A stretch of 64,000 bases of DNA from NCBI GenBank assembly GCA_964521085.1, contig CAZFPL010000004.1, positions 1 through 64,000 on the forward strand. Direction: 5' to 3'. The position numbers and the translations under genes were made by a program. Of this stretch, positions 55,124 to 63,295 are shown one piece after another (the stretch's first letter is position 1; each line of letters begins with the position of its first letter). Source of the stretch: JAFGKK01 sp964521085. GTDB lineage: Bacteria > Chloroflexota > Anaerolineae > Anaerolineales > RBG-16-64-43. Below the pieces are notes generated by a model, which made no database searches, was not told the origin of the DNA, and was given only the letters and a program-made list of their open reading frames with translations.

Positions 55124-55808
55124 TGGTCAACCTCCGTGCTGATTTTTTCTTTTCCATTTCACCCGCTTCGGTACGGGATACCTCATCCCAGACCGATCGG
55201 GCGGTTTCCCGCGCAAGCTCGAAGTTAAATCCGCGTGATGCCAGAAACGCCGTCATCTTTTGCTGGAACTCGCGCCGGGCCTGCGGGTGAGCCGCGGTGG
55301 CGCGGATGATGCGCGGCGCTTTTTTCCGCGCGGCGGAAAGCGCCGCGTCCCCTTCCTGGATCTCCCCCAAGGCTTCCCGGGCGTCGTCTTCGGGGATGCC
55401 GAATCTCCGCAATTCCAGCTGCAGCGCCCGCACGGAACGCGGGCGGAACTCCTGCCGATTCTCCACCCACGCGCGGGCGAACTTCCGGTCGTCGATCCAT
55501 CCGCGTTCGGAAAGCCGGGCGAGCACCAGGCCGGTTTCCGCGTCCGGCAGTTTGCGACCGCGCAAGTAACGCTCAATCTCCGCACGCGATCGCGGACGGC
55601 GGGCCAGCAGCCCAAGGCAGCGCGCGTACGCATCTTCCAGGCGACTCTCGCGCTGCAACCGGTCGATCTCTTCCGGATCAAGCATCTGCCCGGGAAGCAA
55701 TCCGGCGGCGGCTGTTTTTTCCAGCTTAATAGACTCCACCCCATCGAGCTCCACCGTCGCCGTTCGCCCTTTTCCCCCCGTCCGCAGGGCCGAAATCCTT
55801 CTTGGCAT
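55116..55808 (-). CDS. recX: RecX regulatory protein
   Basis: A 230-residue RecX protein, which binds RecA filaments and limits their activity. The helical repeats are seen as LARRPRSRAEIERYLRGRKL, ARAWVENRQEFRPRSVRALQLELRRFGI and PQARREFQQKMTAFLASRGFNFE. The frame runs to 55877, but that part overlaps a repeat and lacks family sequence; the ATG at 55808 gives the expected MPRRISAL start. It lies downstream of recA on the same strand with rny after it. Confidence 0.9.
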   Translation of the reverse strand: MPRRISALRTGGKGRTATVELDGVESIKLEKTAAAGLLPGQMLDPEEIDRLQRESRLEDAYARCLGLLARRPRSRAEIERYLRGRKLPDAETGLVLARLSERGWIDDRKFARAWVENRQEFRPRSVRALQLELRRFGIPEDDAREALGEIQEGDAALSAARKKAPRIIRATAAHPQARREFQQKMTAFLASRGFNFELARETARSVWDEVSRTEAGEMEKKKSARRLTNG

Positions 55809-55818
55809 CGATCCCTCG

Positions 55819-55960
55819 AATGAACCACCGCGCAGAAAGCCGCGCGGTATCACGGAGCGCAACCCCCAAGTTCTCACGCCACAAGCGATGGGGTGTTCCG
55901 CATCCCGCGAAAGCGGGATAAAAAACAGCCGTATCCCGACAGGGGGCTACGGCTGCCTGA
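55819..55960. repeat. Repeat copy B, between recA and recX (inverted relative to copy A)
   Basis: Read on the - strand this gives TTTATCCCGCTTTCGCGGGATG and GATACCGCGCGGC...GGTGGTTCATT, like copy A at 53431-53533, with differences in the middle. A hairpin CAGCCGTA/TACGGCTG at 55926-55955 adjoins it. It ends 11 bases upstream of recX, inside its promoter region. Confidence 0.65.
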
Positions 55961-56005
55961 AGCATAGACCAAAAGGAATAGTTGGAACCCGGCGTCAGTC
56001 GCGGA

Positions 56006-56224
56006 CTAACACCTTGCGACGACGTGGCATCGACGGCCGCCGGCACCGGATCGTTTTCGTAAACGGGAGGTTAGCAACCGGTAACGCTGTGTCGAATAAT
56101 CCAGCGGCCAAAACCGTTGATCCATGTCCCGCACCTCCGCGGGAGGGTTCCAGAAGTGCTTGTGGTCAGTCCGTAGCCCGTGGAGGGTTCCCAGGAAATG
56201 GAAAGTTCCTGGTCGTTTCTCCAC
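56006..56224 (-). CDS. Possible 72-residue ORF between recA and recX
   Basis: A - strand frame starting at a GTG, with Trp- and His-rich content (FHFLGTLHGL, HFWNPPAEVRDMDQRFW). It lies in the 450-base spacer between recA and recX. No ribosome site is clear and no family is recognised. It could be a real small gene or chance. Low confidence. Confidence 0.25.
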   Translation of the reverse strand: MEKRPGTFHFLGTLHGLRTDHKHFWNPPAEVRDMDQRFWPLDYSTQRYRLLTSRLRKRSGAGGRRCHVVARC

Positions 56225-56259
56225 GCAAAATTGTCTTTGTTGCCGGCCCAGGAAAATTC

Positions 56260-57309
56260 CTAGGCTTCCGCATCCGCTTCTTCCGCTTCCTCTTCGGAGG
56301 AGGAAAGGTCCACCGCCGTCGTGCCGGCCATCGCTTTTTCGCGGACGGCCGCTTCGAGCTGCTCGGTGATCTCCGGATGCTCTTTCAGGTACTGCTTGGC
56401 GTTTTCGCGTCCCTGGCCTATACGCGCGTCCTGGAACGAGAAAAAAGCGCCGCGCTTGACGATCAATCCAAGCTGGGTTCCGATGTCGATCAGATCGCCC
56501 GTCTTGGAGATGCCTTCATTGTACATGATGTCGAACTCGGCTTCGCGGAAGGGCGGCGCGACCTTGTTCTTGACCACCCGCACACGGGTCCGGGAGCCGA
56601 CTACTTCGGCTCCGTTCTTGATGGATTGCACCCGCCGGACGTCGAGGCGGACGGAGGCGTAGAACTTGAGCGCCATCCCGCCGGTGGTCGTCTCGGGGTT
56701 GCCGAACATCACGCCGATCTTCTGGCGCAGTTGATTGGTGAAGATCATGGCGGTGTTGGTCTGGCGGATCACAGCCGAGAGTTTTCGCAGCGCCTGGCTC
56801 ATCAGGCGGGCCTGCATGCCCATCGTGGCGTCGCCCATGTCGCCTTCGATCTCCGCCCGCGGGACCAGCGCGGCGACGGAATCCACCACAACCACATCCA
56901 CGCCGCCCGAGCGGATCAGAGTCTCGGCGATTTCCAAAGCCTGTTCCCCGGTGTCCGGCTGGGCGACGTACAGCGCGTCGGTATCGACGCCGCATTTGGC
57001 GGCGTAGACCGGGTCGAGCGCGTGTTCCATATCAATGAACGCGCAATTCCCGCCGCGCTTCTGCGCTTCGGCGACGATATGCTGGCAAAGGGTGGTCTTG
57101 CCGGAGGATTCGGGTCCGAAGATCTCTGTGACCCGGCCGCGGGGAATTCCCCCCACGCCCAAGGCCACGTCCAGCGCGATTGAACCGGTGGGAATCACTT
57201 CCACCGCAAGATGTGTGGATTCCCCCAGGCGCATTACGGCGCCGTCTCCATACTTCTTCCGGAGTTCAGTGAGTGCTGATTCGAGTGCTTTATCGCGTCC
57301 GCTAGCCAT
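56260..57309 (-). CDS. recA: Recombinase A
   Basis: A 349-residue RecA. Walker A is GPESSGKTT, Walker B is VVVVDSVAAL, the MAW-type block is GIPRGRVTEIFGPESS, and the DNA-binding loops are seen at MGDATMGMQARLMSQ and GNPETTTGGMALKFYAS. It catalyses strand exchange and SOS co-protease activity. The frame is open to 57543, but the ATG at 57309 gives the canonical N-terminus and GGGGGG lies just upstream. The C-terminal tail is acidic (SSSEEEAEEADAEA), as is common. Confidence 0.97.
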   Translation of the reverse strand: MASGRDKALESALTELRKKYGDGAVMRLGESTHLAVEVIPTGSIALDVALGVGGIPRGRVTEIFGPESSGKTTLCQHIVAEAQKRGGNCAFIDMEHALDPVYAAKCGVDTDALYVAQPDTGEQALEIAETLIRSGGVDVVVVDSVAALVPRAEIEGDMGDATMGMQARLMSQALRKLSAVIRQTNTAMIFTNQLRQKIGVMFGNPETTTGGMALKFYASVRLDVRRVQSIKNGAEVVGSRTRVRVVKNKVAPPFREAEFDIMYNEGISKTGDLIDIGTQLGLIVKRGAFFSFQDARIGQGRENAKQYLKEHPEITEQLEAAVREKAMAGTTAVDLSSSEEEAEEADAEA

Positions 57310-57567
57310 CCTGACACCCCCCCTATAACAGAATTGTACAAAGTTTACTTGAATCCTCCTCATTCCGCAAGTGGGAGAAGGCGGCGGAATGGTAATTCGA
57401 AAAAAAACTTGCGCGGAATGGATCCGTTTGCCCTTTTCTCCAGCGCTGTCGAAGGCGGGGAATTGCGGCCGATCCTGCCCCGGCTGGAAGGGGAGGATGG
57501 GGTTATCGAATCGAAAAGCAGAGGGGCGCTCCGTCAATCGCATGCTGTACCGAGCAACAACCTGCTG

Positions 57568-58962
57568 TTATACCGAGAAGGATTTATTCGTGAGGGGGAT
57601 TTTTCTTCGAAAGCGGGTGATGATCAGCGGAAGGATTTCGGACAGCGCCGCGGCGGCCAGGAGACACAGCAGCGGCTCGACCGGTATTCGGAAACGGGCA
57701 TTGCTGGCCAGACCCGGGCTGTACATTAGGAAAAAACAGGGAATTCCAAAGAGCGTAAGGACCTTCCAGTTTCTTTTTCGGACCAGGGAAACGATTCCGG
57801 CTGCGGCCAGCAGGAAAAGAAATCCGTAAAACACCGATAACAAAACCGCCGTCAAGAGGATTTCCGGACGGTCCAGATTCGAAACGGCCGGTGAAAGCTC
57901 AGCTCCCGTCGTGTCATTGGGTGTCAACGAGTCGGGCGCAAGAAACATGAACAGATACGAAACGCCCGGTCGAAATCCATTCAGGCTGTCCAGCCAATTG
58001 AACCAAAGGGCTCGGATCGGATCCGCCGATAGGATCCGGATCGCCGTCGCGGACATGGCGTCGGATTCTTCCATCGGGGTCGCCGGTTGCAGCTTTTTCT
58101 CCAGTAAATACGCTTGGTATTCCTGAATGGCGAGCTCCTGAGATTCTCTCAGGGTCAAGCCGTCGCGCCGGGCAATATATCCCGCCGCATTGTAATAAAG
58201 CAAGTTATTCCCCTGAATCGAAGAGACGATGGGTTTCCCGAATACAACGGTGTTGCGATAAATCCAAGGAGACACGACCGCCACCAGGATCAGGCTGAAC
58301 ACCGCATAACGGGCGACCCATCGCCGCCATCCGGACCCCAGGAAAAAAAACGGGAGGAGCGCGGGCCAAACCAGGATGGCGATCGGGCGGATCAGTATCC
58401 CGATGCCTAAAACGCCGCCGGCAACAGCCGCGCGACGAAGAGGGGGATCGGTTAACAACAATAACAGGAGAAGGAAAACCGAGGTAAACAGGATTTCGGT
58501 GAAAAGGATTCCTGAAAAAACCGACGGAATCGGGGCAATCGCCCAGAACAAAGCTCCTCCCATGCCGATCCGCACGGATCCGAAGTTCCGCTCTCCCAAG
58601 CGGGCGATCATCACACCCACCAGTGCGTGCAACAGGGATTGTGCGATTGCCACCGCCACAACGGAGGGGCCGGACACCTGAAAGACCAAATCGAGAAACA
58701 ACGGGTATCCGGGGGTTCGATTCGCCTCCGGAAGGTACGGAACACCCGTGCCTTGTGAATACACGCCGTGTTCCGCCAAATTCAAGGCCAATTGATAATA
58801 CCCCGGGGGATCGCCCATGGGAACCGCCCGCGAGGGGTTGGCCAATACGAGGAGGATCACCGGCAGGCGCAGGAGCAAGTCGAATAGAAACAGGATGAGG
58901 TACCTGCGCCGGGGAGTGTCGTCCACTATGGAATTCAAGCGCGCGCCGATTTTTTGGATCAT
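57568..58962 (-). CDS. GT-C type membrane glycosyltransferase-like protein
   Basis: A 464-residue protein with about ten to eleven helices. The first extracytoplasmic loop starts MGDPPGYYQLALNL after helix 1, with the Asp that GT39/ArnT-like enzymes use, and later a large periplasmic region (SSIQGNNLLYYNAAGYIARRDG). This matches polyprenyl-phosphate sugar transferases of the GT-C fold. Donor and acceptor unknown. It points away from recA's upstream region and away from the export cluster. Confidence 0.75.
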   Translation of the reverse strand: MIQKIGARLNSIVDDTPRRRYLILFLFDLLLRLPVILLVLANPSRAVPMGDPPGYYQLALNLAEHGVYSQGTGVPYLPEANRTPGYPLFLDLVFQVSGPSVVAVAIAQSLLHALVGVMIARLGERNFGSVRIGMGGALFWAIAPIPSVFSGILFTEILFTSVFLLLLLLLTDPPLRRAAVAGGVLGIGILIRPIAILVWPALLPFFFLGSGWRRWVARYAVFSLILVAVVSPWIYRNTVVFGKPIVSSIQGNNLLYYNAAGYIARRDGLTLRESQELAIQEYQAYLLEKKLQPATPMEESDAMSATAIRILSADPIRALWFNWLDSLNGFRPGVSYLFMFLAPDSLTPNDTTGAELSPAVSNLDRPEILLTAVLLSVFYGFLFLLAAAGIVSLVRKRNWKVLTLFGIPCFFLMYSPGLASNARFRIPVEPLLCLLAAAALSEILPLIITRFRRKIPLTNKSFSV

Positions 58963-59554
58963 CGATTGCCGGGTGTAAATACGTGTCTTGGAAGGGTAAT
59001 TCCGATAACGGCATCCGCCGGATTGCGCCTGCCACCCGTTCGCGTACGCCGCCCGCGCTAACTTCTCGTTTTGTTTTAATTCAAGGATCGCGAAAGCCGA
59101 TTCAAAACGCTATTCCTTTTCTCCTCCGCCAAGCGGCAAAAAGTATACATGAATCCTGTTTGTTCAACAAGAGTATCCGTCGCGAGGAACAAGCATTAAC
59201 CTCCCCCCCAATGCGGATTCGCAATTCATGATTCAATCCGGCGGGACTCACTTCGCCCCAAGCCGTGTGGATTTCCCCAAACGCGGAACTGCGCCGTCCC
59301 CGGGTATCTATCGGAGTTTGGCAAGAGCCGATTCGCAAGTTTGATCCCACCCACTATTAATTCGGATATCCTTCCCTAAAAAATCAAAATTTACTCGAAT
59401 CCCCCTCATTCCACGATGAGGGGAATGTCTCGGAGGCAATTTTTTCCCCGGTTCAGGCCCGGTTTCCACCCGCAATCGACACGAAACAAATCCCGCATCG
59501 TTCTTGTCTAAAGAATGACAATCAGGATAAATTATTTTGGAAGGGAAATGGATC
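58963..59554. other. Spacer between divergent genes, with small repeats
   Basis: About 590 bases without a supported gene. It must hold both promoters for the divergent GT-C gene and ABC cluster. A hairpin CCCCTCAT-TCCACG-ATGAGGGG lies at 59402-59423 inside a stretch TTTACTCGAATCCCCCTCATTCC that is similar to TTTACTTGAATCCTCCTCATTCC at 57344-57366, so a short repeat occurs on both sides of this region. Confidence 0.5.
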
Positions 59555-60280
59555 ATGGAATACAACCACGGCAGTGAAATGCAGCTTATCGACCTCCGGA
59601 ATCTGGTCAAAAACTACAAGACCGGCGGAGGGGAAGTCAACGTGCTGAAGGAAATCAATCTGGCGATCGGTCCGGGTGAATTCGTTTCGGTGATGGGGCC
59701 TTCCGGATCGGGAAAATCCACCCTGATCAACATGATCACCGGCATCGACCGGCCCTCCGGCGGCGAAGTGCTCGTCGACGGGCAGGCGGTGCATGGCATG
59801 ACCGAAGACCAACTCGCGCGCTGGCGCGGGCGGTCGATCGGGGTGATTTTTCAATTCTTCCAGTTGATTCCGACGCTGACGATTCTGGAAAACATCATCC
59901 TGCCGATGGATTTCTGCAATAAATATCCCGGGCGGGAACGGAAAGGGCGGGCGATGCATCTTCTCGAGCGGGTCGGCATCCCCGAGCAGGCCGATAAACT
60001 TCCCAGCACGCTTTCCGGCGGCCAGCAGCAGCGCGCCGCCATCGCCCGAGCCCTGGCCAACGATCCGCCGCTTCTGGTGGGCGACGAACCCACCGGCAAC
60101 CTGGACCGGCACACGGCCGCGGAAATGTTCGGGCTGTTCGAATCCCTGCGCGGTGAGGGCAAGACGATCCTGATCGTCACCCACGACCGCGAACTCAGCG
60201 AACGCACCCGGCGCGTCATCCATCTGCTGGATGGCAGCATCGAGCAGGATTACACGAACGGAAAGACGGGGCTGTCATGA
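59555..60280 (+). CDS. MacB/LolD-type ABC transporter ATPase
   Basis: A 241-residue ATPase. Walker A is GPSGSGKST, the signature is LSGGQQQRAAIARALA, Walker B is LLVGDEPTGNLD and the switch His lies in LIVTHDRE. This is the LolD/MacB type that powers FtsX-like permeases. The frame starts at a TTG at 59537, but AAGGGA eight bases before the ATG at 59555 favours the latter. It overlaps the permease start by four bases, so they are one operon. Confidence 0.92.
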   Translation: MEYNHGSEMQLIDLRNLVKNYKTGGGEVNVLKEINLAIGPGEFVSVMGPSGSGKSTLINMITGIDRPSGGEVLVDGQAVHGMTEDQLARWRGRSIGVIFQFFQLIPTLTILENIILPMDFCNKYPGRERKGRAMHLLERVGIPEQADKLPSTLSGGQQQRAAIARALANDPPLLVGDEPTGNLDRHTAAEMFGLFESLRGEGKTILIVTHDRELSERTRRVIHLLDGSIEQDYTNGKTGLS

Positions 60281-62661
60281 GCGTCATCTGGAAGAAGATT
60301 TGGAGGGATCTGATACTCAACAAATCCCGCACGGTCCTGGCCGTCCTCTCCACGGCCGTCGGCGTGTTCGCTCTCGGCTTCGTGATCAACATGTCCGCGA
60401 TGATGAACGGCAGCATCCGCAGCCAGAGTTTGGATTCGCAAGGAGCCAACATCCAGCTGTACGCCGCCCCGATCGGGGATGAACTTGTGGAATCCGTCCG
60501 GCGCCAGCCCGGAGTTGCGGATGCGGAAGCCGTCACCGCCAGCTACCTCCGCTGGCGGAAGGAAGGCGATATCGACTGGCGCGATGCAAGCCTGGTCGGA
60601 CGCAAGGATTTCGAGGACCAACGAGTCTCTCTCCTGGAAAAAACCGAGGGGCGTTGGCCGGGCGTCAAAGACCTGGTCATGGAAGAACAGACGATGGTGT
60701 ATTTCGGCCTGAAGACGGGCGACCGGATCCAGGTGGAACATGGGAATACCTCGCGCCTGGTGGAGATCGTCGGCGTGGCTCGTTCCACCCAGACCGTTCC
60801 CCCGCAATACCAGGGCAGCCAGGGCGCATTCTTCGCCACGCCGGAAACGGTGGAATGGCTGACCGGATCCGCGTATTTCAACCTTCTCAACATCCGGCTG
60901 GAGGAGTGGGATCAAACGCAGGCGGAACAGCTCGGGGACAAAATCGAAAATCAATTGAAGGATGCCGGTCTGACAACGGGCGGATTCACACTCGAAAAGC
61001 CGGGTTATCACTTCTCGCAGCAGATCGTGGACGGGGTCTTCATCATCCTGACCGGGATGGGGATCATCTCACTCGGACTCAGCGCGTTCCTGATCGTCAA
61101 CACACTCAACGCACTTCTTTCGCAGCAGATCTGGCAGATCGGGATCTTCAAAGTGGTGGGCGCCACATTTGGAAGGGTGGTGAGGATATACCTGGGCGTT
61201 GCGCTCTTGTACGGCGTGTTGGCGATCCTGATCGCCGTCCCGACCTCGGCCGTCGGCGCGCAGTTCATGACCGCCTATATGCTCGGCACGATCAACGTGG
61301 CGCCAGGCCCGATGCAGCTTATCCCGGCGGCGGTGATCATCCAACTCGCGGTGGGACTCCTGGTGCCGATCCTGGCCGCCCTGCTCCCGGTGATCGGCGG
61401 GGCGCGCGTTTCCTGCCGCCAGGCCATCAGCAATTACGGGTTGGGCGGGGGATTCGGAAATTCGCTGCTGGATCGGCTGCTCCTCGCCGCCCAGCAGACT
61501 CTGCCCGCCTTCCGGGCCGTGCCGCGGCCGGCCGTGCTCAGCCTGCGCAACACCTTCCGCCGCAAGGCGCGCGTATTACTCACGCTGGCCACACTCACCC
61601 TGGGCGGGGTGATGTTCATCACCGTGATGGGGGTCGGGCTTTCACTCCATCAAATGCTTGAGGTGGTGATCAACGACTTCGGTTTCAACATCATGATGGC
61701 GTTCGACCGGCCGGAACGGAATGAAAAGCTCGTCCAGATCGCCCAAAGCGTACCGGGTGTGGCCATGGCCGAGGCCTGGGATATCCGCCAGGCAAAGTTG
61801 AAGATGGCAAACGGTGAAGAGGTGGAGACTCAACTCTGGGCCATGCCGCCGGATTCCGAGTTGTTCAAGTTCAACCTCGCCGCCGGGCGTGCCTTCCTGC
61901 CGGAAGATGACCGGGCGATTCTGGTCAACCGCAAGGTCGCCCAGGAACGGGGGCTCGAGATCGGCGACACCGTGACGCTTAACATCGACGGCCGGGAATC
62001 CGAGTGGACGATTGTGGGGCTGATTATCAACATGAACAACGGCCAGAGGGATTGCTTCGTGCCGTTGCCGGCGTTGGCGCGCGAGATCGGATCCGTCAAC
62101 CGCACCGGAGTGGCGGTGGTTTCCCTTTCCCAGGGCGATCCGGCGGCGGAGAAAGCAGCCCTCGATCAACTGCGGGGGAAGTTCCTCGCAGAAGGATTGA
62201 CGCCCGTCAACATCATGGGCGTGAGCCTGATCCGCGAAACCAACCAGTATCAATTCAACCTGCTGGTGAACATCCTGCTGACGATGGCGGTGCTCGCGGC
62301 GATCGTGGGCAGCCTGGGCCTGGCCGGGACGATGTCGATCAACGTGATGGAGCGCAAGCGGGAGATCGGACTGATGCGCGCAATCGGCGCGGCTTCCCCG
62401 ATGGTGACCGGGATTTTCGTCGGCGAGGGGTTGCTGCTGGGGATCATCTCCTGGCTGCTGGCGATCCCCCTGAGCATCCCGGGCGGATTACTCCTGACCG
62501 GAGCGCTCAGCGCGGCGCTGATGCCGCTGGATTTCGTCTTTTCGGTCCAGGGCACGCTGACCTGGCTCGCAATCGTCAGTGTGCTGGCCGTCATCGCCAG
62601 CCTGTGGCCGGCCATCCGCGCCACGCGGATCAGCGTCCGCGAATCGCTGGCGTACGAGTAG
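60277..62661 (+). CDS. FtsX-like ABC transporter permease (MacB-type)
   Basis: A 794-residue permease. It has two FtsX-like halves: a first extracellular MacB_PCD domain (about 45-225) and four membrane helices, then a second domain (about 440-600) and four helices at the end. GIISLGLSAFLIVNTLNALL and GLAGTMSINVMERKREIGLMRAIGA are the usual FtsX helices, the latter with the conserved EIG loop. With the ATPase and the HlyD-type adaptor downstream it resembles a tripartite exporter without an outer-membrane channel gene in view. Confidence 0.9.
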   Translation: MSVIWKKIWRDLILNKSRTVLAVLSTAVGVFALGFVINMSAMMNGSIRSQSLDSQGANIQLYAAPIGDELVESVRRQPGVADAEAVTASYLRWRKEGDIDWRDASLVGRKDFEDQRVSLLEKTEGRWPGVKDLVMEEQTMVYFGLKTGDRIQVEHGNTSRLVEIVGVARSTQTVPPQYQGSQGAFFATPETVEWLTGSAYFNLLNIRLEEWDQTQAEQLGDKIENQLKDAGLTTGGFTLEKPGYHFSQQIVDGVFIILTGMGIISLGLSAFLIVNTLNALLSQQIWQIGIFKVVGATFGRVVRIYLGVALLYGVLAILIAVPTSAVGAQFMTAYMLGTINVAPGPMQLIPAAVIIQLAVGLLVPILAALLPVIGGARVSCRQAISNYGLGGGFGNSLLDRLLLAAQQTLPAFRAVPRPAVLSLRNTFRRKARVLLTLATLTLGGVMFITVMGVGLSLHQMLEVVINDFGFNIMMAFDRPERNEKLVQIAQSVPGVAMAEAWDIRQAKLKMANGEEVETQLWAMPPDSELFKFNLAAGRAFLPEDDRAILVNRKVAQERGLEIGDTVTLNIDGRESEWTIVGLIINMNNGQRDCFVPLPALAREIGSVNRTGVAVVSLSQGDPAAEKAALDQLRGKFLAEGLTPVNIMGVSLIRETNQYQFNLLVNILLTMAVLAAIVGSLGLAGTMSINVMERKREIGLMRAIGAASPMVTGIFVGEGLLLGIISWLLAIPLSIPGGLLLTGALSAALMPLDFVFSVQGTLTWLAIVSVLAVIASLWPAIRATRISVRESLAYE

Positions 62662-62770
62662 AGAATGATCACCATCCCCGCGCCTGCCCTCGCGGAACCC
62701 TCCGAGCGATGAGCATCGGTATTTTTCCGATGCGAAGAATTCGCGAGTGGGGGAAGCATTGCGGCTCGCG

Positions 62771-62980
62771 TCTGCTTCATGAGCCGGGATGAATGCGCCA
62801 GTCCCGTGTTCTCTGCGGGGAAGCGNNNNNNNNNNNNNNNNNNNNNNNNNNNNNNNNNNNNNNNNNNNNNNNNNNNNNNNNNNNNNNNNNNNNNNNNNNN
62901 NNNNNNNNNNNNNNNNNNNNNNNNNTCTGCTTCATGAGCCGGGATGAATGCGCCAGTCCCGTGTTCTCTGCGGGGAAGCG
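62771..62980. repeat. Identical 55-base blocks flanking an assembly gap
   Basis: The bases at 62771-62825 and at 62926-62980 are identical (each starts TCTGCTTCATGAGCC and ends GGGGAAGCG), with 100 N between. Either a tandem repeat or, more likely, contig ends overlapping by an assembler word length. Confidence 0.9.
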
Positions 62981-63063
62981 GGGGTGTTCGTAGCTTGTCC
63001 TCGGCGAAGCCGGGGGCAGGCATCCAGGAACAGGATGAGTCGTTCCAATAGCGCATGAGCCGG

Positions 63064-63088
63064 ATTCCCGCCAAGAACACGCGGGAAT
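63064..63088. repeat. REP-like hairpin
   Basis: ATTCCCGC and GCGGGAAT pair around a nine-base loop, a common REP-type core (the surrounding GGATTCCCGCC...GCGGGAATGACGG is widespread in bacteria). About 100 bases before the small membrane peptide gene. Confidence 0.6.
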
Positions 63089-63187
63089 GACGGCAGTTCT
63101 TATGCTCGTTATACCTTTGCCGGTAAAAAAAGCTCTGGAGGTTTGAATCGAAAAATGAACGTTTATCTGGAAACGGGAGATAGAAAA

Positions 63188-63295
63188 ATGAAAAGGAAGA
63201 ACATTCTCATCGGCGGAGCTGCGGCCGGGATCCTCGCGATCGTTTGCATGCTGGCGCTCGCCAATACCTTAAGGAAATCGGAGAAGAGAAAATGA
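63188..63295 (+). CDS. 35-residue membrane peptide, duplicate of the adaptor N-terminus
   Basis: A short frame of 35 residues: basic start, then a hydrophobic helix (ILIGGAAAGILAIVCMLALA), then a charged tail KSEKRK. It resembles the first 25 residues of the following HlyD-type protein (MNKKRILIGGAAAVVIVIVC). Its stop TGA overlaps the next start by four bases (ATGA). GGGAGATAG lies upstream of the ATG at 63188. A real small protein, a translation-coupling leader, or a partial duplication remnant. Confidence 0.5.
   Translation: MKRKNILIGGAAAGILAIVCMLALANTLRKSEKRK

Noticed and set aside
55888..57183. 431-codon + strand frame opposite recA
   Set aside because: Shadow of RecA with low-complexity His/Arg/Gly content.
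57310..57360. LexA/SOS box upstream of recA
   Set aside because: GTACAATTCTGTTAT resembles some LexA sites only loosely; the half-site spacing is wrong for the types I know.
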